This document shows positions 44,584 through 53,724 of a stretch of DNA of 64,000 nt, piece after piece; position 1 is the first letter of the stretch, and the number at the start of each line of letters is the position of its first letter. The notes beneath the pieces were generated by a model, which did no database searches, was not told the origin of the DNA, and saw nothing but the letters and a program-made list of their open reading frames with translations. A program made the translations under genes and the position numbers. The stretch comes from Catenovulum sp052056295 (GTDB lineage Bacteria; Pseudomonadota; Gammaproteobacteria; Enterobacterales; Alteromonadaceae), in assembly GCF_052056295.1 (NCBI RefSeq), contig NZ_CP182494.1, positions 1 to 64,000 on the forward strand, read 5' to 3'.

Positions 44584-47500
44584 TTAGATTCTTACTTGAA
44601 TACCTAGAGTTACTCGACGTTCGTTATAAAAACGCTCATCAGTTAAGTCTTCCCATTGAAGGTATGACTCGTTTGCTTGCTCGGTTAAATTAATACCTTG
44701 CAACGACAGCGTAACTTTATCATTAATGTCATAACTCATTGATGCATCAATATAAGTTGTTGGTTTTTGGTAGCGTGCAAAATAATAAGGGTCTTTGTTA
44801 ACTAACCACTCATAACGTTTGCTACGCATATTGGCTGCGATACGCGCTTGGAAACCGTCTTTGTCGTACCACAATACAAAGTTACCCGAATGTTTAGAGT
44901 TATCTGCAACTGGTAATTCGTTGCCATAATAATCTAGATCACCACCTTTTGCTGACGAGTAGGTATAACTTGTTTGCACACCCAAACCGTCGAACGGCGC
45001 TGGTAAAAAGTCAAACCCTTGTTGGTACTGAAATTCGACACCTTTTGTTGCACCACCAGACACATTCACTTTGGTTGTGGTTTTAACTAAACCTGTTTGG
45101 GTTTGGGTGTTGATGTCATAACCACGCACCACGCCGTCGGAATCAACAATATCGTCACGGAACACTGTGCCTTGCACTATGGCTGTGTCTTCGTCAATTT
45201 TAAACAAACCTACACTTAATAAACCTGTGTCATTAAAGTACCACTCGTAACTTAAATCTAGGTTGGTGCTGCGCTGTGGTTCTAATTTGGGGCTACCTAT
45301 AGCATTAGCACCAGTGGCACAGAATACAGTTTCGCCTGATGGTGTTTGCACATTACAACCCAGAATGCGAGTTACCGTAATACCACCACCTAAATCGTTG
45401 GTATTGTGATTACCTAAGGTTTTGTTAAAGCTAAAACGGACTAAATGTTCATCGGTTAAATTTAAAGTTAAGTTTAAACTCGGCAAAAAGTCGTTGTAGC
45501 TATTGTCGCTAATTAAAGGTGCATCTTTTTTAAATGGTGCACCTGGGCCAATTAAGTAATCTTGGTTGTTGAAGGTTAAGCTGCGTGCTTTAGAGTCAAC
45601 GTTCGCTTGTTCAACGTCAATTTCAGTTTGTACGTAACGGAAACCAAAATTACCACGCAGCGGCAGATTCGCTAGTTCTGTGCTCAAATTGGCTTGAGCA
45701 TAAATGCTAGTGGTTTTTTCTTCTAACTCATAGGTTAAATCTGGGTTAGGTGCTTGAATTTGTGTGCCGTATAACGCGGTATGGAAGGCTAACGGATCAT
45801 CCATAGCCTTAGGGTCGACAAAATAAAGTGAACCTAAACCTTCAGCGCCAACAAAATCATCTATCTGAGTGATTTTTCCAGCCAATCGACTATCGTTAAA
45901 CGAAATTGGCTCGATATATGATTCACCTGTTGTTGGTGCTTGGCTTGCTGAATCTTTCCAGCGCGCGACATATGGATCACCTTGGCCGTTAGTGCGCACG
46001 GCTAAACCAGTCCATTCTTGTTGGTCAACTTTCCTGATACCATAACGCGCACCAAAATCTACAGACGTAATGGCAAATGCATCTAAGTAATAGTTGGCAT
46101 CTAGTCTGAAGGCATCAAATTCACCGTTGCGATTGTAGCCTGTTAGATTGGTTGAGGTTGCGCTGTATCTATTGATATTGCTACCAAATTTTTCAATGGT
46201 TACTGAGCCGTCAGCTTCAACAACTTGCATTTCAGGCAAGCTCCAAGTTTGTTTATCACCTTGATAGGCAATGCCGATAGGAATTTGCGTATAAGCACCA
46301 TCGACTGCTGTACCGTCCGGTAAACTTGCTGCTTCGCCGGCATAACCCCAAGGATTAACTGGTGAGTCTTCACAAACAGCATCTTCATTGGCTAAAAACT
46401 CGGCTGATTTATAAGTTGCGTTGGCTTGGCAGCCGTTATTTATATAAGCATCGACTACAGAATGTTGTTTTTTCTCAACCGCTTCGCCATGCACCCAGCG
46501 TACAGAAGCTTTAAGATCACCACCATTATCAAATTTAATTTCTAGATTGGTATTGAGTGACTCTTTGTCAATTGCATGGGTTTCACTATGCACCATAGTT
46601 CGGCGCGCTTGTAACTCACCAGCTTGCAAGCTATACAAATTACCTTCTTCGACTAGCGTGCGCTCTGCTCCTGTGTGGATAGGGTGGGCAATAGCACCAG
46701 TTAACTCACCGTCAAGCATACTTGGGGTAAACCAGCCGGTTTCGCCTTGCCATGCTTGGCTAGCAATAAAACCAGCTTGGCGTTGATGTTCTTGCATTTT
46801 TGTATAAAAAACATCGGCTAAAACTTCTACCGAATCAGTTAATCGCCACTGAATTGCACCGTTTAAACCGTTTCTTTCACGTTCGATAAAGCGGTTTGAC
46901 GCCTCGTGTCCTTGAAATGCATAAAATAAGTCGTTGGTATCACCATCAAATGAAGCGTCAGTGTCGTCTTCAACAAATGATTTTTTTTCGTTGGCGATAA
47001 ATCCCCAATCGCTACCACTGGCACCAACTGCATAATCTGCTAAGTTGACTGTCGAGTGTGAAACGTTGAGCGTTGCTCCAAAATCATCACCGTTGTAGAA
47101 ACCAGTAAACAAAGACAAAGATTTATCGGTTTCGTCACCGTATGAACCTTTAATCGCTTCTGCTTTGCCAGTTAAGGTTAAACCTTGAGTTAACTCAAAT
47201 GGACGATAGGTTTTTAAGTTGATTGTACCACTGACCCCTCCGTTTAAGATGGATGCTTGGCTCGACTTAAATACATCAACACCCGAAACCATAGTTGCTG
47301 GAATATCGGTAAAGCTTGGCTGCACAACTGTAATTGCCCCAGCTGTCATCATTTGTTCACCGTTGAGGGTAACCGCAACATTACTGTTGCCTCGAATGTT
47401 GGGCGAATTACCTTCACCAGCCGAACGATTAATTTGAATGCCTGGAATACGTTGTAACGAATCAGCTATGGTTGCATCAGGTAATTTACCTATGTCGGTT

Positions 47501-47709
47501 GCTGTGATTGAATCCATTACAGTATTCGAAAACTGTTTGTTTGCTAACGATTTTATTGCAGAGCCTCGAAAACCACGTACTTGAATGACTTCGGTGTTTT
47601 CGTCAGCTTGTGCTTGTTCAGTTTGTTGTGAAAGTGCATTTGGTGCGTATATACCGGCCAATATGCTGGTTGCTAATAGGCTTTTGCCAAATTTGTTATA
47701 TTTTTTCAT
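44584..47709 (-). CDS. TonB-dependent receptor for mannan fragments, second copy
   Basis: 1041 residues: a signal peptide ending near NALSQQ (residue 27), TonB-box region (TEVIQVRGFRGS), plug (DIGKLPDATIADSLQRIPGIQ, IRGNSNV, NGGVSGTINLKT) and a 22-strand-type barrel. It belongs to the same oligosaccharide-receptor class as the one at 7673 but is clearly diverged. GAGGAA precedes the ATG. It lies 55 bases after the multidomain GH26 gene on the same strand, so the two are probably co-transcribed from the operator-rich divergent region at 50651-51081. Confidence 0.9.
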   Translation of the reverse strand: MKKYNKFGKSLLATSILAGIYAPNALSQQTEQAQADENTEVIQVRGFRGSAIKSLANKQFSNTVMDSITATDIGKLPDATIADSLQRIPGIQINRSAGEGNSPNIRGNSNVAVTLNGEQMMTAGAITVVQPSFTDIPATMVSGVDVFKSSQASILNGGVSGTINLKTYRPFELTQGLTLTGKAEAIKGSYGDETDKSLSLFTGFYNGDDFGATLNVSHSTVNLADYAVGASGSDWGFIANEKKSFVEDDTDASFDGDTNDLFYAFQGHEASNRFIERERNGLNGAIQWRLTDSVEVLADVFYTKMQEHQRQAGFIASQAWQGETGWFTPSMLDGELTGAIAHPIHTGAERTLVEEGNLYSLQAGELQARRTMVHSETHAIDKESLNTNLEIKFDNGGDLKASVRWVHGEAVEKKQHSVVDAYINNGCQANATYKSAEFLANEDAVCEDSPVNPWGYAGEAASLPDGTAVDGAYTQIPIGIAYQGDKQTWSLPEMQVVEADGSVTIEKFGSNINRYSATSTNLTGYNRNGEFDAFRLDANYYLDAFAITSVDFGARYGIRKVDQQEWTGLAVRTNGQGDPYVARWKDSASQAPTTGESYIEPISFNDSRLAGKITQIDDFVGAEGLGSLYFVDPKAMDDPLAFHTALYGTQIQAPNPDLTYELEEKTTSIYAQANLSTELANLPLRGNFGFRYVQTEIDVEQANVDSKARSLTFNNQDYLIGPGAPFKKDAPLISDNSYNDFLPSLNLTLNLTDEHLVRFSFNKTLGNHNTNDLGGGITVTRILGCNVQTPSGETVFCATGANAIGSPKLEPQRSTNLDLSYEWYFNDTGLLSVGLFKIDEDTAIVQGTVFRDDIVDSDGVVRGYDINTQTQTGLVKTTTKVNVSGGATKGVEFQYQQGFDFLPAPFDGLGVQTSYTYSSAKGGDLDYYGNELPVADNSKHSGNFVLWYDKDGFQARIAANMRSKRYEWLVNKDPYYFARYQKPTTYIDASMSYDINDKVTLSLQGINLTEQANESYLQWEDLTDERFYNERRVTLGIQVRI

Positions 47710-47726
47710 AAAATCTTCCTCGAAAG

Positions 47727-47754
47727 AATTAGGGGGAGCAAGTCCACCCTAATT
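47727..47754 (-). other. Intercistronic hairpin between GH26 and receptor genes
   Basis: AATTAGGG pairs with CCCTAATT around about 12 bases, with a few more possible G-C pairs. No T-run follows on the transcript strand, so it may slow RNA decay or processing, giving different amounts of enzyme and receptor. Confidence 0.5.
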
Positions 47755-47764
47755 TCAAATACGG

Positions 47765-50650
47765 TTAGTCGTTGCTCGGCTCGAAACTTTCTACTAGGGT
47801 GTCGTCAAAGGTAATTTTGTCGATAAACACCATGGCTTCAGCTGAGGTTAAATCGAAGCCTTCAAATTGAATGCCCATGCCGCTAACTGTGTCTATGTCT
47901 GCTACATCTAGTGTCAGCTCAATACCACCATTGGGAATAAGGCTAGCGCCAGCATCACGCCATGCACCGTCAGCATCTTTTGCCCATAACTTGCCGGTTG
48001 CAGTTGCGCCGACATTGGCCGCATTTACCGTCACTTTAATCGTGGAAACACCGGTTACGTCAAACCCTTGGTAACTTTGTAAAATTAACGAAGTTGCATC
48101 CGAATTTTCTGCGGCAGTTAGGTCTATGCTGCCAGTTAGTGCTAATAAACCATCGGCTGACCATCCATTTGACAAAGTATTGCCGTCAGTCGGCGACCAG
48201 TTTTTCTGGAACTCCCAACTGCCATCGTATGCATAGTGGGTGAGCGGTGCGGCAAAGTCTTCGACTAGAGTGTCGTCAAATCTAACTTGGTCGACAAAAA
48301 ACAGTGCATTTGTTGCTGAGCCATCAAATGCTTCGAATTGCACACCTAGGCCAGATACTGTGTCTATGTCTGCAACATCAATACTGAGCTCGATACCGCC
48401 TGAGGTAATTAAAGTTGCACCTGCGTCTCGCCATGTACCACTGCCATCTTTAGCCCATAATTTTGCGGTAGTGTCAGGGCCTGCGTTAATCGCATTCGCT
48501 GACAATTTAATTTTATCTATACCGGTTACATCAAAGCCGTCAGTTGGATAGGTTTGTAGGATAACTGCATTAGCACCAGCTTGTTGGCTCAAGTCTTTGC
48601 TGCCTGTCAACGCAGTTGTACCGCTTGACGCCCAGCCATTTGACAAACTGATGCCATCAGTTGCTGCCCAGTTAACTTGTAATTGCCAAGCACCTTCATA
48701 GGTACTGTGCGTAACACCACCTATAACAACTGGAGGTGGCGCCAGTTGTTCTCCGCCAATACGGTCAATATCGTCACTATTGAGTGCGTGTTCAGCTTTG
48801 TAGGCTTTTTCTAAGTTTTCAGTTTGAACAAATCCATTCCAAGTTACAAAATAGCTGTACCAAACATCTAAATCTTGTTGAGCTTGAACATCTGGTGTAT
48901 TGCCTACTTCGGTCAAAGCAATAAGCTTTTTGCCGTCAAAAATTTCTTTGAGTGCTTTGTATTCGCTGTCATACAAGCCGGATGCGCTGTGATAACCATC
49001 CACACCGATAATGTCGACATAATTATCACCTGGATACCAGTCGCTGCTGGTACTTTCAGCAGTAAATACCCAAATCAAGTTATCTAAACCATGGGTGATA
49101 GTTAGTTCGTTATAGAGTAATTTCCACAACTCAACATAAGCTGCTGAGCCTGCACTGCCCCACCAGAACCATTCACCTTCTGCTTCATGCAGCGGACGCC
49201 ACAATACTGGAATATCTTCGTCTTCAAGTTTTTGCAGCTCTGCTGCAATAATTGCAATGTCGCTGATCAGCGCTTTATATTCATCGCTTTGTGTATCTGC
49301 CAGCGCTGCGGCTAAATCAAAAGTTGTCGCAGATGAATAAAATCCTTGATCCCAATGTTGTTTGGCGTCTCTTGATAACGCATTGCCATCTTTGTCTTTG
49401 CCATCCCCTTGGTCAAGCAAATGCATAGGCGCATTCCAATGCCAGGCCATTGTTAGCATCATTTTGCCTTGGTTATAGGCATTGATGACTTTTTCAGTAT
49501 ATTCATCAGTTGTTTGGCCATTGGCAATGCGAGAAGATGAATAGTTCATTAAATCAAATCCCATAACAGCTGGTAGTTCACCAACTGCTGATTTGATCGC
49601 ATTTGCTTCTTTAAGTAAGTCTTCGCTTACCGTCCAAGGTGCTTCTTGCTGGCCAGTAAATGCCTTTTTACCATAGTTGTCGGTAAGCACTGTCATAAGT
49701 GCTTGTGTTTGCTCTGTTGCGTTTGCATTGACTAGGCTAGGTGCGACTGCTTTTGGTGGCTCAGGCGGTGCTGCGGGTAATAACTTTAAATAATCAATTT
49801 CGTAGTAGCCCCAGCCACAACAAATTTCAACATCATGGTAACCTTGCTCAAGTTGGTAGACGCCAATACGTTTTTCAGCAAACGCGCCACTTAATGGAAA
49901 CATGCCTTCGATGGCTAAACCATCTAAAGTAATTTGGTAACCTTTTTGGTCGTATTGCGAGCGAAAGCCAGTCCAAACTGAATAATTGCCTGTTTCTTTA
50001 ACATAAATTTTCATGTTAACAGACGCACTTGGAACCATATCTGAAATATAACCTTCGCCAGAATATCCGGTTGTCTCTGTAACCAGTGAGATATCGCCAA
50101 CTAATTCAGTTTCAACGTTTAAAACAGCAGCACCGTCTAACATAATTGGATTGCCATCTGCGTCTAACACTTCTATACCTGGCTCACCTGCTTCGAAAGT
50201 TTGCACTAAGCTTTGGTCGAAGATAATCGCTTTGGCGTTGTCTTCGTATAAGCTGCCATTTTCATCGGCAACTTGCAGGCCGTTTTCATCCAATATTTTC
50301 AGTTTAAATTCAAATGTTTCTAAACCATCAACAACAGGCGCGACAAATTCTAAATCTTCATTGGTCCAACCATTAGTTGGTGTAATGTCTTGACCTTTAA
50401 TTTGCTCCCATTCAAGTGTGTAACCGGCTGGAATAGGGTAGCCGATAAAGCGGCCATCTAATATTATCGTTGCGTTTGGCGAACCTTCTGTGTCTTCACC
50501 AGCTAATACTCCCAGTGGGCGATCTTCTGGTGTGTACTCAACGCTATCTGCGTTTGTTGTTCCTTCTTCCACACAGCCTGCGGTTGTCCCTGCTAGTAAT
50601 AATGCAGATATAACAGCGACTAGCGGTTTTCTATTGAAAGGCGTTGTCAT
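47765..50650 (-). CDS. Multidomain GH26 beta-mannanase lipoprotein with CBM35-like and tandem C-terminal modules
   Basis: 961 residues from the ATG at 50650, preceded by TGAGGTT. Lipobox TAGC is near residue 26. Order: an acidic linker with an Ig-like part (about 45-135), a CBM35-like module (about 150-300: FEAGEPG, GYSGEGYISDM, GWGYYEIDYLKL), GH26 (about 320-640) with acid/base E489 in WRPLHEAEG and nucleophile E581 in ALTEVG, then two tandem copies of a module of about 150 residues (48718-48247 and 48244-47774). Each copy contains KLWAKD, WRDAGA and DVADIDTVSG. The enzyme should bind and cut insoluble mannan at the cell surface. The tandem modules look related to those in the GH5 at 10870. 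Confidence 0.92.
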   Translation of the reverse strand: MTTPFNRKPLVAVISALLLAGTTAGCVEEGTTNADSVEYTPEDRPLGVLAGEDTEGSPNATIILDGRFIGYPIPAGYTLEWEQIKGQDITPTNGWTNEDLEFVAPVVDGLETFEFKLKILDENGLQVADENGSLYEDNAKAIIFDQSLVQTFEAGEPGIEVLDADGNPIMLDGAAVLNVETELVGDISLVTETTGYSGEGYISDMVPSASVNMKIYVKETGNYSVWTGFRSQYDQKGYQITLDGLAIEGMFPLSGAFAEKRIGVYQLEQGYHDVEICCGWGYYEIDYLKLLPAAPPEPPKAVAPSLVNANATEQTQALMTVLTDNYGKKAFTGQQEAPWTVSEDLLKEANAIKSAVGELPAVMGFDLMNYSSSRIANGQTTDEYTEKVINAYNQGKMMLTMAWHWNAPMHLLDQGDGKDKDGNALSRDAKQHWDQGFYSSATTFDLAAALADTQSDEYKALISDIAIIAAELQKLEDEDIPVLWRPLHEAEGEWFWWGSAGSAAYVELWKLLYNELTITHGLDNLIWVFTAESTSSDWYPGDNYVDIIGVDGYHSASGLYDSEYKALKEIFDGKKLIALTEVGNTPDVQAQQDLDVWYSYFVTWNGFVQTENLEKAYKAEHALNSDDIDRIGGEQLAPPPVVIGGVTHSTYEGAWQLQVNWAATDGISLSNGWASSGTTALTGSKDLSQQAGANAVILQTYPTDGFDVTGIDKIKLSANAINAGPDTTAKLWAKDGSGTWRDAGATLITSGGIELSIDVADIDTVSGLGVQFEAFDGSATNALFFVDQVRFDDTLVEDFAAPLTHYAYDGSWEFQKNWSPTDGNTLSNGWSADGLLALTGSIDLTAAENSDATSLILQSYQGFDVTGVSTIKVTVNAANVGATATGKLWAKDADGAWRDAGASLIPNGGIELTLDVADIDTVSGMGIQFEGFDLTSAEAMVFIDKITFDDTLVESFEPSND

Positions 50651-51081
50651 GTTGAACCTCATATTAAACCTTTGTTTCTGTTTGTAAGTTATAATTCTCT
50701 GGTAATAAATATAAACCGGTTACATTTATTGTTCGTTTAAATGCACAAGGAACTAAACGTTTTGTTATGTTTTTTCACAAGTGATTTACAATAAATCGTA
50801 TTTTATTGTGGCGGTTAGATCAACATAAAAATATAAAAATTTACATTTATTTTAACTTTGTTGTTTTATCTAATTGATATTTAGGTTTATTTTTGTTGTA
50901 ACCGGTTTTTTATTTTTTGCCATTTTATATGTTCGGACTTTCGCACCTTGTTTTGCAGTTAATGTGTCGATATTTTGCAAGTTAATTGTCCATAAGGTTA
51001 AAGTGAGCAAGTTTTTGACTAAATTATTTACATTTTTGTGATAACCGGTTACATTGTTGCTCTGGTTCAATTGGAGGATTT
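50651..51081. promoter_or_regulatory. Divergent mannan promoter region with three LacI-type operators
   Basis: 431 bases, very A/T-rich, no gene. Sites: ATAAACCGGTTACA at 50711-50724 (61 bases before the minus-strand GH26), TGTAACCGGTTTTT at 50897-50910 (middle) and GATAACCGGTTACA at 51041-51054 (28 bases before the sugar porter). A TTGACT at 51016-51021 lies just before the last site, so the operator covers the -10 side of the porter promoter, as expected for repression. Three sites allow looping between the two promoters. Confidence 0.75.
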
Positions 51082-52428
51082 ATGAGCAACTTAGTTTATT
51101 GGTCAATTACAGTGGCGGTCGCAGGTTTTTTATTTGGTTTTGACACTGCTGTTATTTCCGGCGCAGATGCGTTGATCCAAACGCAGTGGAACACCTCGCC
51201 GTTTTTTCATGGTGCCTTTATTATGTCTTCGGCGTTATGGGGTACTGTGATTGGCGCCTTGTTTGCTAAGTGGCCGTGTGATGGCTTAGGCCGAAAAACA
51301 ACTTTGATTATCATTGGATTATTGTATTTGGTTTCGGCGTTGGGCTCAGCATTAGCACCTGATCCTTATTCGTTCTCATTTTTCCGTTTTATTGGTGGTT
51401 TAGGTGTCGGCGCGTCATCTATTGCTGTGCCTGCTTATATATCCGAAATTGCGCCAGCAAAACATAGAGGGCGTTTAGTTGCTCTGTACCAATTTCAATT
51501 GGTTCTTGGAATTTTAGTTGCGTTTTTCTCCAATTATTTAATTTCGGGCAATACAGATCATGACTGGCGCTGGATGTTAGCTGTCGAAGTTTTGCCAGCG
51601 GCAGTATTTGTATTATTGGTATTAAAAGTGCCGGAAAGCCCAAGATGGTTAGTCTTGTTTAAACAAAACAATCAAAAAGCTTTAGCTATATTAGAAAAAT
51701 TGGGCGAAGCAAATCCACAGAAAGTGATTAAAAATATTCTAAGCGATGGCCAAGATGCGACACAAAAGTCTATCTGGCAAAACACCTTTCGCTGGCCGAT
51801 TGTATTGGCATTTTTAATCGCCTTTTTTAATCAATTATCTGGGATTAATTTTATTATTTACTTTGCGCCGCGAGTGTTTGCGCTTGCCGGTTTGGACGCT
51901 GACTCTGCTTTATTATCGTCTGCTGGTATTGGTTTAGTTAACCTATTGTTTACTATGTTAGGTGTGTATTTAATTGATAAGTTGGGTCGTAAAACTCTGA
52001 TGTATATTGGCTCTGTTGGCTATATAACATCTTTGTTAATTGTCGCTTGGGCTTTTAATACCGACAGTTCAGGTATGGTTGTGGTATTAGCTGTATTTGC
52101 ATTTATCGCCTCACACGCAATTGGCCAAGGCGCAGTAATTTGGGTATTTATTGCGGAGATATTCCCAAATTCTGTGCGTTCAGCAGGGCAAGCAATTGGC
52201 TGTGGTACCCACTGGGTATTTGCTGCACTCATTACTCTAGTTATGCCTGCTGCACTGCAAGCATTTAAAGTTGATCAAATTTTCTTCTTTTTTGCATTTA
52301 TGATGGTTTTACAACTATTGTTTGTTAGATATTGGATGCCGGAAACTAAAGGCCAGTCGTTAGAAAATATTGCTGATAAGGTCATGGCAGAACATCAAAC
52401 TAATGAACAACAAGAGGTTAAAGCCTAA
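51082..52428 (+). CDS. Sugar porter (MFS) for mannose/glucose-type hexoses
   Basis: 448 residues, twelve membrane helices. Family marks of the sugar porter group are present: GFLFGFDTAVISGA in helix 1, GLGRKTT loop, RFIGGLGVGASSIAVPAYISEIAPAKHRG, PESPRWL, QLSGINFIIYFAPRVF in helix 7, DKLGRKTLM and PETKGQSLE at the end. Relatives use a proton or sodium gradient to import xylose, galactose, glucose or mannose. GGAGG precedes the ATG. Hexokinase and manA follow in the same unit, so mannose or glucose released in the periplasm is the likely substrate. Confidence 0.93.
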   Translation: MSNLVYWSITVAVAGFLFGFDTAVISGADALIQTQWNTSPFFHGAFIMSSALWGTVIGALFAKWPCDGLGRKTTLIIIGLLYLVSALGSALAPDPYSFSFFRFIGGLGVGASSIAVPAYISEIAPAKHRGRLVALYQFQLVLGILVAFFSNYLISGNTDHDWRWMLAVEVLPAAVFVLLVLKVPESPRWLVLFKQNNQKALAILEKLGEANPQKVIKNILSDGQDATQKSIWQNTFRWPIVLAFLIAFFNQLSGINFIIYFAPRVFALAGLDADSALLSSAGIGLVNLLFTMLGVYLIDKLGRKTLMYIGSVGYITSLLIVAWAFNTDSSGMVVVLAVFAFIASHAIGQGAVIWVFIAEIFPNSVRSAGQAIGCGTHWVFAALITLVMPAALQAFKVDQIFFFFAFMMVLQLLFVRYWMPETKGQSLENIADKVMAEHQTNEQQEVKA

Positions 52429-53669
52429 TGGCCTATATTGATTTTAGATTAGCCACTGAGACAATATTACAACAAGCCAGCGAACTTGTTTGGCGTATAA
52501 CCGACGGTTTAGCTAAACCTGCTCAGCAGTTAAAGTGTTTACCTACCTTTGTAACCATTAAACAAAGTCGTTTTAATGGCGATGCATGTGTACTTGACTT
52601 AGGTGGCTCTAATTTGCGCGCAGCCAAAGTTGTTTTTAGAGATGGCAAAGTGTTTGCAATTTCTCGAGCTTTACCTATTCAAATGCCGTGGAAGCGCGGC
52701 ATCAGTTACAACAAAATTGATTATCTAGAAAAGCAGGCAGACGCCTTAATCAACTGTGGCCATATCCAAGATTTGCCGTTGGGATATTGTTTTTCTTTTC
52801 CGGCAGATGGGCTCACTAATGGTGATGCGCAGTTGATCCATTGGACCAAAGGTTTGCATGTAAACGACACAGAAGGTCAGTTAGTCGGTAAAACTTTTAT
52901 CGATTATATTTCGCGTGTTCATCAAGTAGAGTTAACCCATCCAACCGTTATTAATGACACAGTTGCTAGCTTATTAGCAGGATTGACTTTGCCAATAACG
53001 GACGCAACTTTTGGCTTAATTGCCGGCACAGGTTTTAATACTGCAGCGCTTATTCCAGCTCAGTTGATTGCAAAATTGCCCGATCAGCATAGCCACTTGG
53101 GCGAAATGCCGGTTAATTTAGAATCAGGTAATTTTAATCCTAGCTGTTTAACCGAATTCGATAGCTTAGTCGACCAAGAGTCGGAAAACCCAGGCATGCA
53201 AGTATTTGAAAAAGCAGTTTCTGGTATGTATTTAGCGCGAATTTTTCATGCCGCTTATCCCGATGCTGCGGTTGATCCAAAACAGGGCGCAAAAGGTGTG
53301 ATGCAATTTATCGATAGCAATAGTTCAGCTTCCGCTGAAGTTTGCAGTGCCATTAGTCTAATGATTCGAGCGGCCCAGCTTATCTCAATTCAAATGTTAG
53401 GATTAATTGAACATCATCTAACTTATGTTAATCCAAAAGCTAAAACCTTTAGGTTTGTTTGTGAAGGTGGTTTGTTTTGGGCATCAGGGCATAAGTTGGG
53501 TGGATTTAATCAGCTAGTTACCGATAGTTTAGACGACGTTTTGGCTGTAAAAGGCTGGCAGGCACTTGCCGTGGATATCTGTAAAGTGGAACAAGCCAAT
53601 TTAAAAGGTGCGGCAATTGCTGCATTAGCGAATAAACAAGCCGCAGTTCAATTACAGCATTCTGCTTAG
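52428..53669 (+). CDS. Hexokinase of the eukaryotic-type family
   Basis: 413 residues. Motifs match the hexokinase family better than bacterial ROK or Glk enzymes: LDLGGSNLRAAKV (phosphate 1), CFSFPADG, HWTKGL, INDTVASLL (catalytic Asp), GTGFNTAAL (phosphate 2) and NLESGNF. It should phosphorylate glucose, mannose or both at O6 with ATP. It starts on the last base of the porter stop (TAATG), so translation is coupled. Placed between a sugar porter and mannose-6-phosphate isomerase, it completes hexose entry. Such hexokinases are rare in bacteria. Confidence 0.88.
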   Translation: MAYIDFRLATETILQQASELVWRITDGLAKPAQQLKCLPTFVTIKQSRFNGDACVLDLGGSNLRAAKVVFRDGKVFAISRALPIQMPWKRGISYNKIDYLEKQADALINCGHIQDLPLGYCFSFPADGLTNGDAQLIHWTKGLHVNDTEGQLVGKTFIDYISRVHQVELTHPTVINDTVASLLAGLTLPITDATFGLIAGTGFNTAALIPAQLIAKLPDQHSHLGEMPVNLESGNFNPSCLTEFDSLVDQESENPGMQVFEKAVSGMYLARIFHAAYPDAAVDPKQGAKGVMQFIDSNSSASAEVCSAISLMIRAAQLISIQMLGLIEHHLTYVNPKAKTFRFVCEGGLFWASGHKLGGFNQLVTDSLDDVLAVKGWQALAVDICKVEQANLKGAAIAALANKQAAVQLQHSA

Positions 53670-53700
53670 TTTTAGTTTTCTTAAATTTTTAATTTTAAAA

Positions 53701-53714
53701 TGTAACCGGTTAAG
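53701..53714. promoter_or_regulatory. LacI-type operator before manA
   Basis: TGTAACCGGTTAAG, ending one base before the GAGG ribosome site of manA and 32 bases after the hexokinase stop. It suggests a separate, regulated start for manA or a roadblock. Confidence 0.65.
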
Positions 53715-53724
53715 TGAGGTTTTG

